In this document: one piece after another, positions 1 to 8,961 of the stretch
How positions within the stretch are numbered: the stretch's first letter is position 1
Layout: each line of letters begins with the position of its first letter
DNA from: JANQPX01 sp050633905
Lineage (GTDB): Bacteria; Pseudomonadota; Alphaproteobacteria; Geminicoccales; Geminicoccaceae
Assembly: GCA_050633905.1 (NCBI GenBank)
Contig: JBOEHJ010000071.1
Span: 1 to 64,000 of the forward strand
Direction: 5' to 3'
Length of the DNA stretch: 64,000 nt
Notes under the pieces: model-generated
What the model was told of the DNA's origin: nothing
Database searches by the model: none
What the model saw: only the letters and a program-made list of their open reading frames with translations
Program-made: the position numbers and the translations under genes

Positions 1-197
1 GCCCAGGGGCAGGCGAGCGAGACATAGAGGTGATAGCGTCCGACCGCCGCCTTGAAGCCGCCGTCGCCTGATGGGCCGGGGCTGCCATCTGCCGTGATCC
101 AGTTGCGCATCTGGGCGTCAGAACGCACGAAGCGGCCCTTTGTAGCTTCGGTGTCATACCATTGATCTTGCCAGACGCCGTCAACCAAGAGGCCCAT
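1..197 (-). CDS. S-glutathionyl-(chloro)hydroquinone reductase, N-terminal part
   Basis: The reading frame runs off the left edge, so only about 65 N-terminal residues are present. The start ATG lies at 195-197 and is preceded on the minus strand by a clear GGAG ribosome binding site. The protein begins MGLLVDGVW and reaches a CPWA motif, which in this omega-class glutathione transferase family carries the catalytic cysteine that reduces glutathionyl-hydroquinones in the cytoplasm. The N-terminal region with RNWI and YHLYVSLACPWA is characteristic of the YqjG/PcpF-type family. It is divergent from the helicase gene on the other strand. The thioredoxin-like and alpha-helical domains cannot be checked because they lie outside the window. 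Confidence 0.85.
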   Translation of the reverse strand, partial: MGLLVDGVWQDQWYDTEATKGRFVRSDAQMRNWITADGSPGPSGDGGFKAAVGRYHLYVSLACPW

Positions 198-241
198 GGT
201 TTTTCTCCTACTTTAAGTCGTTTCGATCCATCCTGCTCACC

Positions 242-287
242 CGCCCAGCCACCCGATATGATCCGGACGCTGTCGGGTGGTTGGGCG
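242..287. repeat. REP-like inverted repeat in divergent promoter region
   Basis: Arms at 242-256 and 273-287 pair over 15 bp with a single G-T mismatch. The sequence CGCCCAGCCACCCGA resembles the left arm of the hairpin at 9531-9597, so this may be a short palindromic repeat unit. It lies between two divergently transcribed genes, so a terminator role is unlikely here. Confidence 0.5.
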
Positions 288-396
288 CGGAGAGGGGGGG
301 GCTGTGTCAACCTCTCGCCGAAATACGCTGGTGTCGGCTTGGTCTGGATCGAGCTTGCCTCTACCATGCGCGCCACGATGACCTGATGAGGCGAAC

Positions 397-2865
397 TTGG
401 CAACGCCACCCGACCATCACAAAACGCTCCCACCGATGTTCCAACGCTGGTTCGAGCAGCGCGGATGGGCGCCCCATGAGCATCAATTGGCGATGCTGGA
501 GAAGGCCGTTGCCGGGCGCTCGGCGCTGTTGATTGCGCCAACCGGTGGCGGTAAAACGCTTGCCGGGTTCCTGCCAAGCCTGGTTGACCTGTCGGAGCAA
601 CCGTCGAATCAAGGCCTACATACGCTTTATATATCGCCGCTGAAGGCGCTGACGACGGATATCGCGCGCAATCTGCAAATGCCGATCGAGGAGATGGGCC
701 TGGAGGTCCGTTGCGAAACGCGAACCGGTGACACGCCGCAGAACCGAAGGCAACGTCAGCGCCAAAACCCGCCTGATATTCTGCTGACGACGCCTGAAAG
801 CCTGGCGCTTTTGCTCTCCTACCCGGATGCACCCAAGATCTTCGATGGTCTGACCACGGTGGTGATCGATGAGCTGCATGCCTTGGCGGGCGACAAACGG
901 GGTCAGCTCTTGTCGCTGGGCCTGGCGCGCTTGTCCACGATATCGCCTCGGACCCGCTATGTCGGGCTTTCAGCAACAGTGGAAAAGCCAGTTGAGCTGT
1001 TGGATTTTCTGTCCCTCCAGGAGGAACCTGCTGAGCTGGTTCTAGGAGCGCCCGGCCCCGAACCCGATGTGTCAATCCTGCTACCGGAGGGCCGGCTGCC
1101 CTGGTCCGGCCATTATGGAACCTACGCCGCCCCCTCCCTCTACAGCACGATCAGGTCATCGAAGACCACGTTGGTCTTCGTGAATACGAGGGCGCAGGCC
1201 GAGGTGATGTTTCGCGAGCTTTGGCACCTGAATGAAGACAATCTGCCGATCGCGCTGCATCACGGATCGCTCGCTGTGGAACAACGGAGGCGGGTCGAAG
1301 CGGCGATGGCGGCCGGCAAGCTGAAGGCCATCATTTGCACATCATCCCTCGATCTCGGCATCGACTGGGGGGATGTCGATCTGGTGGTGCAGATCGGAGC
1401 GCCGAAGGGTGTTTCTCGTATCTTGCAGCGCATCGGGCGCGCCAATCATCGTTTCGATCAGCCAAGCCGCGCGATGCTGGTGCCAGGCAACCGTTTCGAG
1501 GTGCTGGAATGCAGGGCGGCGATGGATGCCATCCGGGAGCACACGCTGGATGGCAGGCCGCCCCATCCGGGTGGCCTGGACGTCCTCGCCCAGCACATCA
1601 CTGGTGTTGCCTGCTCTGGTCCGTTCGACGCCGATGCGTTGTACGGGGAAGTCATCAAAGCGCATCCTTACCAAAGCCTGACGCGCCGCGACTTTGAGGA
1701 TGTGGTGGGGTTTGTGGCCAATGGCGGTTATGCGCTTCAGGTTTACGATCGGTATCGCCGTCTGCGCCAGCAGGAAGATGGATCTTGGTGTTTGGTCCAT
1801 CCGAAACTTGCCCAGCGCTACCGAATGAATATCGGCACGATCGTCGAGGCGCCGATGGTGAAGGTGCGCCTTAAGGGCCGTCGCCAGGGTCTGGGCGAGG
1901 TTGAGGAATGGTTCGTCCAATGGCTTACGCCGGGCGATGTTTTTCAATTTGCTGGGCGGGCCCTCGTCTTTCAAGGCATGCGTGAGACCACCTGTGAGGT
2001 AACGATCGCTCCGCCTGGCAAGGAACCGAACGTGCCGAGCTATATGGGCACCCGCATGCCGTTTACCACCCATCTTGCCGAGCGTGTGCGTGGCTATCTG
2101 GCTGACCCAGGTCGCTGGCATGACTTGCCGGACCAAGTGCTGGAATGGCTTGAATTTCAACAAAAAAACTCGGTGATGCCAGGCGTTGATGAGCTGTTGA
2201 TCGAGACGTTTCCGCGCCGCGGCAAACATTTCATGGTGATCTACGCCTTCGTCGGCTGGAACGGCCATCAGACGCTTGCGATGCTTCTGACCAGGCGAAT
2301 GGAACGCTTGGGCCTGAAGCCAATCGGCTTTAATGCCAGCGATTATATTCTCTGTATTTGGGGCTTGGAGGAGGTCGCTGACCCTTCGGTGTTGTTTGAT
2401 GTCGACATCTTAGGCGATGAGCTTGAGGATTGGATGGCGGAGAGTAGCCTGTTGAAGCGGACCTTTCGCAATGTCGCGGTCGTCGCTGGCCTGATCGAGA
2501 GGCGCCATCCCGGCCAGGAAAAAACCGGCCGCCAGGTCACGATCAATTCCGATCTGATCTATGACGTGCTCCGAAAATATGAACCGACCCATGTCCTGAT
2601 GCGCGCCACCCATGCTGAAGCCGCTGTCGGTCTTCTCGATGTGAAGCGCCTTGCCGATTTCCTGGTGAGCGTGCAAGGAAAAATCCGTCATCACAGGCTC
2701 GAAAAAATTTCGCCGCTGGCGCTGCCGGTGATGCTGGAGATTGGCAAGGAATTCGTCGCCGGCGAGGCGGATGAGGATGTGTTGGCCGCTGCTGCCGACG
2801 AGCTGATCGAAGAAGCGATGGGCGGCGATACGCCGAGCATTTACGACGACGCTTCGGTCCGTTAA
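397..2865 (+). CDS. Ligase-associated DEXH-box DNA helicase (Lhr-Core type)
   Basis: This is an 822-residue superfamily 2 helicase. Motif I APTGGGKT is at residues 47-54, the DEXH box DELH at about 158-161, motif III LSAT near 193, and motif VI IGRANHR near 345. The C-terminal half matches the extra Lhr-core domains, and the length of about 820 residues fits the ligase-associated subgroup. These helicases act in DNA repair beside a PdeM nuclease and often a DNA ligase and an MBL-fold exonuclease; PdeM follows 43 bp downstream, but no ligase is present here. The start chosen is TTG at 397 because GAGG lies upstream of it; ATG at 436 is an alternative without a ribosome binding site. Confidence 0.9.
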   Translation: MATPPDHHKTLPPMFQRWFEQRGWAPHEHQLAMLEKAVAGRSALLIAPTGGGKTLAGFLPSLVDLSEQPSNQGLHTLYISPLKALTTDIARNLQMPIEEMGLEVRCETRTGDTPQNRRQRQRQNPPDILLTTPESLALLLSYPDAPKIFDGLTTVVIDELHALAGDKRGQLLSLGLARLSTISPRTRYVGLSATVEKPVELLDFLSLQEEPAELVLGAPGPEPDVSILLPEGRLPWSGHYGTYAAPSLYSTIRSSKTTLVFVNTRAQAEVMFRELWHLNEDNLPIALHHGSLAVEQRRRVEAAMAAGKLKAIICTSSLDLGIDWGDVDLVVQIGAPKGVSRILQRIGRANHRFDQPSRAMLVPGNRFEVLECRAAMDAIREHTLDGRPPHPGGLDVLAQHITGVACSGPFDADALYGEVIKAHPYQSLTRRDFEDVVGFVANGGYALQVYDRYRRLRQQEDGSWCLVHPKLAQRYRMNIGTIVEAPMVKVRLKGRRQGLGEVEEWFVQWLTPGDVFQFAGRALVFQGMRETTCEVTIAPPGKEPNVPSYMGTRMPFTTHLAERVRGYLADPGRWHDLPDQVLEWLEFQQKNSVMPGVDELLIETFPRRGKHFMVIYAFVGWNGHQTLAMLLTRRMERLGLKPIGFNASDYILCIWGLEEVADPSVLFDVDILGDELEDWMAESSLLKRTFRNVAVVAGLIERRHPGQEKTGRQVTINSDLIYDVLRKYEPTHVLMRATHAEAAVGLLDVKRLADFLVSVQGKIRHHRLEKISPLALPVMLEIGKEFVAGEADEDVLAAAADELIEEAMGGDTPSIYDDASVR

Positions 2866-2908
2866 GCCTTGGCCGGCTGGTTTTTCTCCAGGGGGTCAAT
2901 ACAAAATC

Positions 2909-3649
2909 GTGCTCGATGACGTTTTGCGGAACACTATTCCTAGCGACCTCGCCGAGCAGACTATGCAGTTCATCAGCTTGAAACACAAAAAAACCCGCTT
3001 CGTCGCCGATCGATCTGGGGCGCTGATCTGGCCTGAGCAACGTCTTTTGGTGGTGGCCGATCTGCATTTCGAAAAGGGCTCGTCTTTTGCCAAGCGTGGC
3101 TCCCTCATCCCGCCCTATGATACCCGTTCCACCCTCAATCGGTTAGACGATGCCTTGCGGCGTTGGTCACCGGAGCGGGTGATCAGCCTCGGCGACGGGT
3201 TCCATGATGTTGAGGCGAGTGCGCGGCTTGCTGACGAGGATCGCGATCGCCTCAAGCAGCTGACCGCGCGCTATGATTGGGCCTGGATTACCGGCAATCA
3301 CGATCCCTTACCGCCGAAGGATGTGGGTGGCTTGGTTTTGGACGAGCTGGAGATCGGCGGTCTGACATTTCGCCATCTCCCAGGACTGGTGGGCAGCGCT
3401 CAGGAAATTGCTGGGCATTTGCACCCCAAGGCCAGCATTAGTGCCCGTGGACGGCGTGTGTCGCGTCCGTGCTTTGTTGCCGATGAGCACCGCGTGCTCT
3501 TGCCGGCATTCGGCAGCTTCACCGGTGGCTTACACGTTGCCGATCCGGCCATAGCCCAGCTATTTTCGAGCGACTACCGAGCCTATTTGCTCGGTCGCGA
3601 CCGGGTCCATAAAGTCGCCCGGCATCAGATCGAACGCAGTTTGCGTTGA
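2909..3649 (+). CDS. pdeM: Ligase-associated DNA damage response endonuclease PdeM
   Basis: This is a calcineurin-like metallophosphoesterase. Metal-binding motifs are in order: ADLHFEKG, SLGDGFHD, ITGNHDP and GHLHPK. The family member PdeM acts as a single-strand DNA endonuclease in the same repair cluster as the helicase, and the two genes are probably co-transcribed. The frame opens with a GTG at 2909 (246 residues), preceded by an AGGGGG at rather long spacing. An ATG at 2963 gives a more usual length of about 228 residues but has no clear ribosome binding site, so the start is open. The TGA stop overlaps a TGATCC string that might be read as an ECF -35 element, though the better candidate promoter lies further downstream. 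Confidence 0.85.
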   Translation: MLDDVLRNTIPSDLAEQTMQFISLKHKKTRFVADRSGALIWPEQRLLVVADLHFEKGSSFAKRGSLIPPYDTRSTLNRLDDALRRWSPERVISLGDGFHDVEASARLADEDRDRLKQLTARYDWAWITGNHDPLPPKDVGGLVLDELEIGGLTFRHLPGLVGSAQEIAGHLHPKASISARGRRVSRPCFVADEHRVLLPAFGSFTGGLHVADPAIAQLFSSDYRAYLLGRDRVHKVARHQIERSLR

Positions 3650-3704
3650 TCCTGCCTTGCTGAGCCGAAAAGTCTCGTCAAATCAGCGCCAACCATCAGA
3701 CAAA

Positions 3705-3731
3705 TGATCTGAATGAAACAGGATCACGTAT
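3705..3731 (+). promoter_or_regulatory. Candidate ECF (RpoE/ECF11-like) promoter
   Basis: TGATCT at 3705-3710 and CGTAT starting at 3727 are separated by 16 bases. As recalled, this resembles the TGATC and CGTA elements of the sigma-E/ChrR singlet-oxygen regulon in alphaproteobacteria. It lies upstream of an operon whose gene content matches that regulon. Transcription from it would begin after 3713, which supports the internal GTG start of the next gene. Confidence 0.4.
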
Positions 3732-3838
3732 TCCTGTCATGCCCACCAACGCTAATTGAGAGACAATTTCATGACACTTCTGTCAAAAAAATTCGATGGC
3801 GCGGCCAAGTCGCCGGCCCGGTTTTGACGGTGGGCTCG

Positions 3839-5191
3839 GTGAGGATTGCAGTGATTGGAAGCGGGATTTCAGGCATGGGGTGTGCCTGGCTTTTAGATCA
3901 GGCCTATGACATCACGCTTTACGAAGCCGATCACCGGCTTGGCGGCCATAGTCATACTCTCGGGATGCCCACAAGTGAAGGCATCATGCCGGTGGATACC
4001 GGCTTCATCGTCTACAACGAGCCCAATTATCCCAACCTGACCGCTCTGTTCGATCATCTGGAGGTGCCGACCAAGGCGAGCACAATGTCGTTTGGGGTCA
4101 GCATTGATGGCGGCCGCTTCGAATATTCGGGCAGCGAGAGTTTTTCGACGCTTTTCGCTCAGAAAAGCAACATCTTAAAACCTCGTTATCTCAAGATGTT
4201 GGGGGAGATTGTTCGGTTCAACCGCGAAGCCGCTCGGTTCCTGGAGGACAACAGGGCCGACGTTGACATAACGGTCGGTGATTTTCTGGATCGGGAACGT
4301 TATAGCGAAACCTTCTGCAACCATTATCTGCTGCCGATGAGTGCCGCCATCTGGTCCGCGAGCCTGGAACGAATTCGAGCCTTTCCGGCGATCGGCTTTT
4401 TCCAGTTTTTCAAAAATCACGGCCTGATCTCGATCAACGATCGCCCACCTTGGCGAACGGTCGACGGCGGCTCGCGCGCTTATGTCGATAAGCTGGCCAA
4501 ACCCTTCGAACACCGTGCCCGCTTGAACACCGCAGTGTGCCGGATCAGACGCCTGGATGACGGTGTCGAGGTCCATGATTGCAAGGGCGGATCAGAGGTC
4601 TTTGATGCCGTTGTGCTCGCCTGTCATGCGGATCATGCTCTCGCCATGATCGAAGCACCCACCGGGGATGAGCGAGAGATTTTGGGTTCTTTCGACTACC
4701 AAGAAAATGAAACGATTTTGCACTCAGACCCAGGGTTGATGCCGAAGCGGAAAGCCGTCTGGTCCAGCTGGAATTATCTAGCTTCGAGCAAAATTTCGAG
4801 GGATGCTAAAGTATCGGTAACTTATTGGCTGAACCACTTGCAGAGCCTCTCTTCCGATCGACTAGCTCTGGTCACGCTGAACCCGGTTCAGGAGCCTGAT
4901 CCTGCGAGTGTTGTTGCCCGACTGAGCTACGCGCATCCCATGTTCGATCGAAAAGCGCTCAGAGCTCAAGCACGTCTGCCGGAAATCCAAGGGCGCGACC
5001 GGCTCTGGTTCGCGGGTGCCCATTGGGGCCATGGCTTCCATGAAGACGGCTTGCTCTCCGGCCTGCAGGTCGCGGCTGGTCTTGGTGTAACCCCGCCATG
5101 GTGGGCCAATGTCGCGCCCCTGGCATCGGTGCCTGCCGAGGAACTTTTTTGGCGTCAAGCCGACCCGGTTCAGGCCGCTGGAGGAGATTGA
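3839..5191 (+). CDS. FAD-dependent amine oxidase/desaturase-like protein of the fatty-acid modification operon
   Basis: From the GTG at 3839 the protein is 450 residues and begins with a textbook dinucleotide-binding motif, GSGISGMG at residues 7-14. It then has YEADHRLGGHSHT, typical of the amine oxidase/phytoene desaturase fold. An upstream ATG at 3713 in the same frame would add 42 residues unlike the family and sits in the candidate promoter, so the internal start is preferred. Relatives in this gene order (FAD oxidase, DUF1365, CFA-like methyltransferase) are linked to modification of membrane fatty acids; a related oxidase has been reported as the desaturase of furan fatty acid synthesis (UfaD), from memory. 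The stop is 2 bp from the next start, so the genes are probably translationally coupled. Confidence 0.8.
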   Translation: MRIAVIGSGISGMGCAWLLDQAYDITLYEADHRLGGHSHTLGMPTSEGIMPVDTGFIVYNEPNYPNLTALFDHLEVPTKASTMSFGVSIDGGRFEYSGSESFSTLFAQKSNILKPRYLKMLGEIVRFNREAARFLEDNRADVDITVGDFLDRERYSETFCNHYLLPMSAAIWSASLERIRAFPAIGFFQFFKNHGLISINDRPPWRTVDGGSRAYVDKLAKPFEHRARLNTAVCRIRRLDDGVEVHDCKGGSEVFDAVVLACHADHALAMIEAPTGDEREILGSFDYQENETILHSDPGLMPKRKAVWSSWNYLASSKISRDAKVSVTYWLNHLQSLSSDRLALVTLNPVQEPDPASVVARLSYAHPMFDRKALRAQARLPEIQGRDRLWFAGAHWGHGFHEDGLLSGLQVAAGLGVTPPWWANVAPLASVPAEELFWRQADPVQAAGGD

Positions 5192-5193
5192 GG

Positions 5194-6057
5194 TTGAGCG
5201 GCGTCGCGACCTCGTCGTTGCTAACAGGGATCGTGGGCGAGGATGCCTGCCTATATGCAGGGCAGGTCATGCATCACCGGCTGCAGCCCAAACGTCATCG
5301 CTTCACCTATCGCACTTTCACGATGTTGTTCGATATCGACCGATTACAGGATCTCGATCGGCGACTTCGCCTGTTCTCTTTTGAGCGCTTCAATCTCTTC
5401 TCGTTTCGCAACATCGATCATGGACCACGGGACGGCCAACCGCTCCGCCCCTGGGTCGAGGCCCAGCTTAGGCAGGCCGGCATTGAGCGCCATCCCGCAC
5501 GCATCCATCTACTCGCCATGCCACGATTTCTCGGCTACGTGTTCAACCCGCTCAGTCTCTATTATTGTTACGATGAGCAAGAGCGTCTGTTCACGATCAT
5601 TTACGAGGTCAAGAATACCTTCGGCGGGCAGCATGCTTATGTGCTCGCCGTTCCCGACATGCAGGCGATCAACGACGATATTCGTCAGCAATGCGATAAG
5701 AATTTTTATGTTTCGCCCTTTATTGAGGCCGGGGCTCGCTATTTCTTCCGGATGAATACGCCGGAAGAACGGTTGAAAGTCGTCATTCGTGAAGAGATCA
5801 AGAGTGGCCTTTTGCTGATTGCGACATTAACCGGGAAACGGCGAGCGCTGAGCGACCTCGAACTCGCTCGCCAAGTTTGGACCCACCCCTTCCTCACACA
5901 GAAAGTCATCGTATCCATTCATATCCAGGCTCTGAAGCTTTGGCTGAAGGGCATTGGCTTGCAGCCTCGCAATGCCGAAAAACCACGGGCGACCAGGTCG
6001 ATTAATGAAGGAACAACTGGCGTCAAACCGGCTGGAGAACCGCCGGGTCTGGCATAA
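5194..6057 (+). CDS. DUF1365 family protein
   Basis: The TTG at 5194 is chosen because GGAGGAGA ends seven bases before it and because it begins right after the stop of the oxidase gene. An ATG at 5098 would overlap that gene by almost 100 bp. The 287-residue product has family hallmarks: YAGQVMHHRLQPKRHRFTYR near the N terminus, PRFLGYVFNPLSLYYCYD in the middle, and FYVSPF followed by YFFRM. DUF1365 has no firmly known activity, but it is almost always found between an FAD oxidase and a cyclopropane-fatty-acid synthase-like methyltransferase, as here. A role in membrane lipid modification is inferred from context. The 3' end slightly overlaps upstream in-frame codons of the next gene. Confidence 0.85.
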   Translation: MSGVATSSLLTGIVGEDACLYAGQVMHHRLQPKRHRFTYRTFTMLFDIDRLQDLDRRLRLFSFERFNLFSFRNIDHGPRDGQPLRPWVEAQLRQAGIERHPARIHLLAMPRFLGYVFNPLSLYYCYDEQERLFTIIYEVKNTFGGQHAYVLAVPDMQAINDDIRQQCDKNFYVSPFIEAGARYFFRMNTPEERLKVVIREEIKSGLLLIATLTGKRRALSDLELARQVWTHPFLTQKVIVSIHIQALKLWLKGIGLQPRNAEKPRATRSINEGTTGVKPAGEPPGLA

Positions 6058-6079
6058 ACGAACAAAGATGGAGGATGCG

Positions 6080-7297
6080 ATGGCAAGGGGCTGGTTGACG
6101 AGACTGACGGGGTCGTCCCACGTGAAGGGGCGCTTGCTAGCATTCGCCTATGGGATCGCCGATAGGCTGCAAACCGGCGAACTGACCATCATCGAACCCA
6201 ATGGATCAAGCCGCGTGTTTCGAACCGGCGATCCTGGTCCCAAGGGTACGATCAGGCTTCATGACGTGCGCGCCATCAGGCGGTTTCTCACCGGCGGCTC
6301 TCTCGGTTTCGCCGAAGCCTATCTCGACGGCGATTGGGACAGCCCCGACCTCGCAGGCCTCTTGACCTTGCTGGCGAGGAATGAGGAAGCCTATCTCGAT
6401 CACTTCCACGGCAAGAGCTGGTTTCGCTGGATGGCCCGCCTGCAGCATCTTGTCCGGCCGAACTCGAAAAAAGGCAGCCGGCGCAATATTCTCGCCCATT
6501 ATGATCTCGGCAACAGCTTTTACGGTCGCTGGCTTGACCCGAGCATGACTTATTCATCCGCGCGGTTTGAGCCTGGTCATCTGACGCTGGAGCAGGCGCA
6601 GCAGGCGAAATATGCGAGCCTGGCCAAGGGCTTGGCGCTACAGTCCGATCACCATGTGTTAGAAATCGGCTGCGGCTGGGGTGGCTTTGCCGAATTTGCC
6701 GCGCGCGAGGTTGGCGCCAAGGTCACTGGCATTACGATCTCGGACGAGCAGCATGCTTTTGCCGCAGAGCGCATCCAAAAGGCGGGGTTAAACGAAAAAG
6801 TCGAGATACGTCTTCAGGATTATCGGGAAGTCGAAGGTGGATTCGATCGGGTTGCTTCCATCGAAATGTTTGAGGCGGTCGGCGAGCGCTATTGGCCGGT
6901 CTATTTCGACAAGCTGGCCCATGCCTTGAAACCCGGCGGTATTGCCGGCCTGCAAATCATCACCATCGCGGATAGCTACTTCGATGCCTACAGGCGTGGC
7001 GCTGACTTCATCCAGCGCCATGTGTTTCCAGGTGGCATGTTGCCCTCGCCGCAAGCACTTGATCGGCAACTGACGCGGGCTGGCTTGCAAAAGCGATCAG
7101 AGACCAGTTTCGGCCTCGATTATGCCAAGACGCTAAACGTTTGGAACCAAAGGTTCCAGGAAGCCTGGCCGGATCTCTTGCCGCTTGGTTTCGATCAGCG
7201 CTTCAAGCGCCTTTGGGAGTATTATCTAGCCTATTGCGAGGCTGGTTTCACGGTAGGCTGGACCGATGTTCGCCAACTCTCCGTAACCCGAAATTAG
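6080..7297 (+). CDS. Cyclopropane-fatty-acyl-phospholipid synthase-like methyltransferase
   Basis: This is a SAM-dependent lipid methyltransferase of 405 residues. The SAM site is VLEIGCGWGGFAEFA, preceded by the family motif HYDLGNSFYGRWLDPSMTYS and followed by IEMFEAVG and FIQRHVFPGG. The family transfers a methylene or methyl group to unsaturated acyl chains of membrane phospholipids. Members in this operon type can make cyclopropane or methylated/furan fatty acids, and sequence alone does not decide which. The ATG at 6080 has GGAGG five bases upstream; in-frame ATGs at 6005 and 6068 are alternatives. The TAG stop at 7295-7297 is the first three bases of a dispersed repeat that follows. 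Confidence 0.88.
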   Translation: MARGWLTRLTGSSHVKGRLLAFAYGIADRLQTGELTIIEPNGSSRVFRTGDPGPKGTIRLHDVRAIRRFLTGGSLGFAEAYLDGDWDSPDLAGLLTLLARNEEAYLDHFHGKSWFRWMARLQHLVRPNSKKGSRRNILAHYDLGNSFYGRWLDPSMTYSSARFEPGHLTLEQAQQAKYASLAKGLALQSDHHVLEIGCGWGGFAEFAAREVGAKVTGITISDEQHAFAAERIQKAGLNEKVEIRLQDYREVEGGFDRVASIEMFEAVGERYWPVYFDKLAHALKPGGIAGLQIITIADSYFDAYRRGADFIQRHVFPGGMLPSPQALDRQLTRAGLQKRSETSFGLDYAKTLNVWNQRFQEAWPDLLPLGFDQRFKRLWEYYLAYCEAGFTVGWTDVRQLSVTRN

Positions 7298-7540
7298 TGG
7301 TTTGACCACATCATGGACTTGGACCGGGATTGCCAAGGTCGATGGTGTGCCGCCAAGTTTTTGCAGGCTGAAAGAGGAGGCAGGCCGGGTGTTTGGGAGC
7401 GGGCTAGTTTCGTGTGGTCGATAATGTTCTAGCTGTGAGTTCGAAACGACGCTATCCCGACAAGGGAGCACATACCTTTGGATTTCCAGGCTCTCTCTTC
7501 GAAGGCGGTGGAAACCAAATGAAGTGGCCACGCCATACAG
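7295..7540 (+). repeat. Dispersed repeat element, copy 1 (both ends present)
   Basis: The left end TAGTGGTTTGACCAC is at 7295-7309. The right end, read on the minus strand, is GTGGCCACTTCATTTGG at 7526-7510. Internal left-end sequence GCCAAGTTTTT and right-end sequence CTTCGAAG plus ATGTGCTCC also occur in other copies at 18.7, 21.3-21.7, 54.9 and 63.9 kb. The copy lies between two co-oriented genes. Its left edge forms the stop codon of the methyltransferase gene, and its right edge contains the possible GTG start of the transporter gene. Confidence 0.6.
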
Positions 7541-8930
7541 GATTGAGAGCAAACTGCTGTTGCGGACAAACCGACTAAACTGGACGACGTTGCTCGCCTA
7601 TGGCGCCCTTGGTTTGCCCTTGGCGGCACTCAATCTGCCGCTCTACGTCTATCTCCCGGCCTTTTATGCCGGTGACATCGGCGTTGGCCTGGCGACGGTC
7701 GGTTATGTGCTTTTCCTGGCAAGGCTGCTCGATACCATCACCGATCCCCTAATCGGCCTGTTAAGCGATCGCTATGAGACCCGCTTTGGGCGACGGCGGC
7801 CTTGGGTGGTGGTGGCATGTCCGCTCCTGATCATTGCGAGCTTCATGCTGTTTATCCCGGCCGGCAATGCGGGTGCCTTCTATCTCTTTCTTTGGACGTC
7901 CATCGCCTACTTCGCCTGGACCATGATGATTCTTCCTTTCACGGCCTGGGGTGCGGAACTTTCAGGCGATTATCACGAACGGTCGAAAGTCACCGGCACG
8001 CGCGAATCATTCGTGGTGATCGGTATTTTGTTGGCAGCGGCTTTGCCGACCATGTTTGGCTTGAATGCTGAGACCGAGCAGGGTGAGATCCTTCGCATTC
8101 TCGCTTGGAGCATGTCGCTCTTGTTGCCCATCGCCCTCCTGGCGTTGCTTGTCGTTGTGCCTGAGCCCAAACGTGCTGCCGAACAAGCGGCGGCAGGAAA
8201 GCTTTCGTTCAAGGAAGGACTTCGTCTCGCCCGGCAGAATAAGCCCTTTCTTCGCCTGGTCAGCGCCTTTTTCCTAAACGGGATCGCCAATGGCCTGCCG
8301 GCGACCCTGTTCTTGCTGTTTGTCGGCAATGTGCTGGATGCTGGTGGTGTGGCCGGTCCACTCCTCTTGCTCTATTTCGTGGCGGGCATTGCCGGCATTC
8401 CCCTTTGGCTCAAGATCAGCACCATCACCAGCAAGCATCGGGCTTGGGGGCTATCGATGCTCTGGGCTTCAGCGATGTTCGTCGTGGTGCCCTTCTTGGG
8501 CGAGGGTGATGTCTGGCCCTTCTTCATCATCTGCTGCCTCTCGGGCCTGGCGCTCGGCGCTGATATGGCCTTGCCCGCCTCAATCCAGGCGGATGTGGTT
8601 GATCTCGATTGGCTAAAGAGCGGCCAGCAGCGCACAGGCTTCTTTTTTGCCGTCTGGAGCATGGCCACCAAGCTTTCTCTGGCCCTTGCTGTGGTGATCG
8701 CTTTCCCGTTCCTGGATCTGATCGGCTTCGATGCTGGCGGCGAGAATAGCGATGGAGCCCTGTTCGGTCTTGCCGCCCTCTATGGATTGTTGCCTGTGGT
8801 GATCAAGCTGGTCGCTGTCTGTCTAGTCTGGAACTTCCCGATTGGCGCCGCCGAACAGGCCGACATCCGAGAAAACCTGGACCGGCGCCGGCAAATCGCT
8901 GAACCGCTACCTGCCAGCCCCTCTGGATGA
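7524..8930 (+). CDS. GPH-family (glycoside-pentoside-hexuronide:cation symporter) MFS transporter
   Basis: This is a 468-residue inner-membrane transporter with about 12 hydrophobic segments. The N-terminal LLAYGALGLPLAALNLPLY and the cytoplasmic loop LIGLLSDRYETRFGRRRPWVV are typical of the GPH/MelB-like group. Its place between a CFA-like synthase and a DUF3833 lipoprotein is the usual one in ECF-regulated lipid operons, where a GPH-like transporter of unknown substrate is common; it may move a lipid-related solute rather than a sugar. The GTG start at 7524 lies inside the end of a dispersed repeat and has no strong ribosome binding site. TTG at 7560 is another possibility, so the first 12 residues are uncertain. 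Confidence 0.85.
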   Translation: MATPYRIESKLLLRTNRLNWTTLLAYGALGLPLAALNLPLYVYLPAFYAGDIGVGLATVGYVLFLARLLDTITDPLIGLLSDRYETRFGRRRPWVVVACPLLIIASFMLFIPAGNAGAFYLFLWTSIAYFAWTMMILPFTAWGAELSGDYHERSKVTGTRESFVVIGILLAAALPTMFGLNAETEQGEILRILAWSMSLLLPIALLALLVVVPEPKRAAEQAAAGKLSFKEGLRLARQNKPFLRLVSAFFLNGIANGLPATLFLLFVGNVLDAGGVAGPLLLLYFVAGIAGIPLWLKISTITSKHRAWGLSMLWASAMFVVVPFLGEGDVWPFFIICCLSGLALGADMALPASIQADVVDLDWLKSGQQRTGFFFAVWSMATKLSLALAVVIAFPFLDLIGFDAGGENSDGALFGLAALYGLLPVVIKLVAVCLVWNFPIGAAEQADIRENLDRRRQIAEPLPASPSG

Positions 8931-8961
8931 CCCAATGGGAAGCAAGCGATAAGGAGATCGG

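Noticed and set aside
1342..2268. 308-residue open frame on the minus strand
   Set aside because: It is antisense to the helicase gene and shows no ribosome binding site or recognisable domain.
7295..7320. Simple GntR/FadR operator
   Set aside because: The TGGT-N-ACCA core fits such an operator, but homology between copies extends 75-100 bases into the interior and copies lie at gene ends, which suits a repeat element better.
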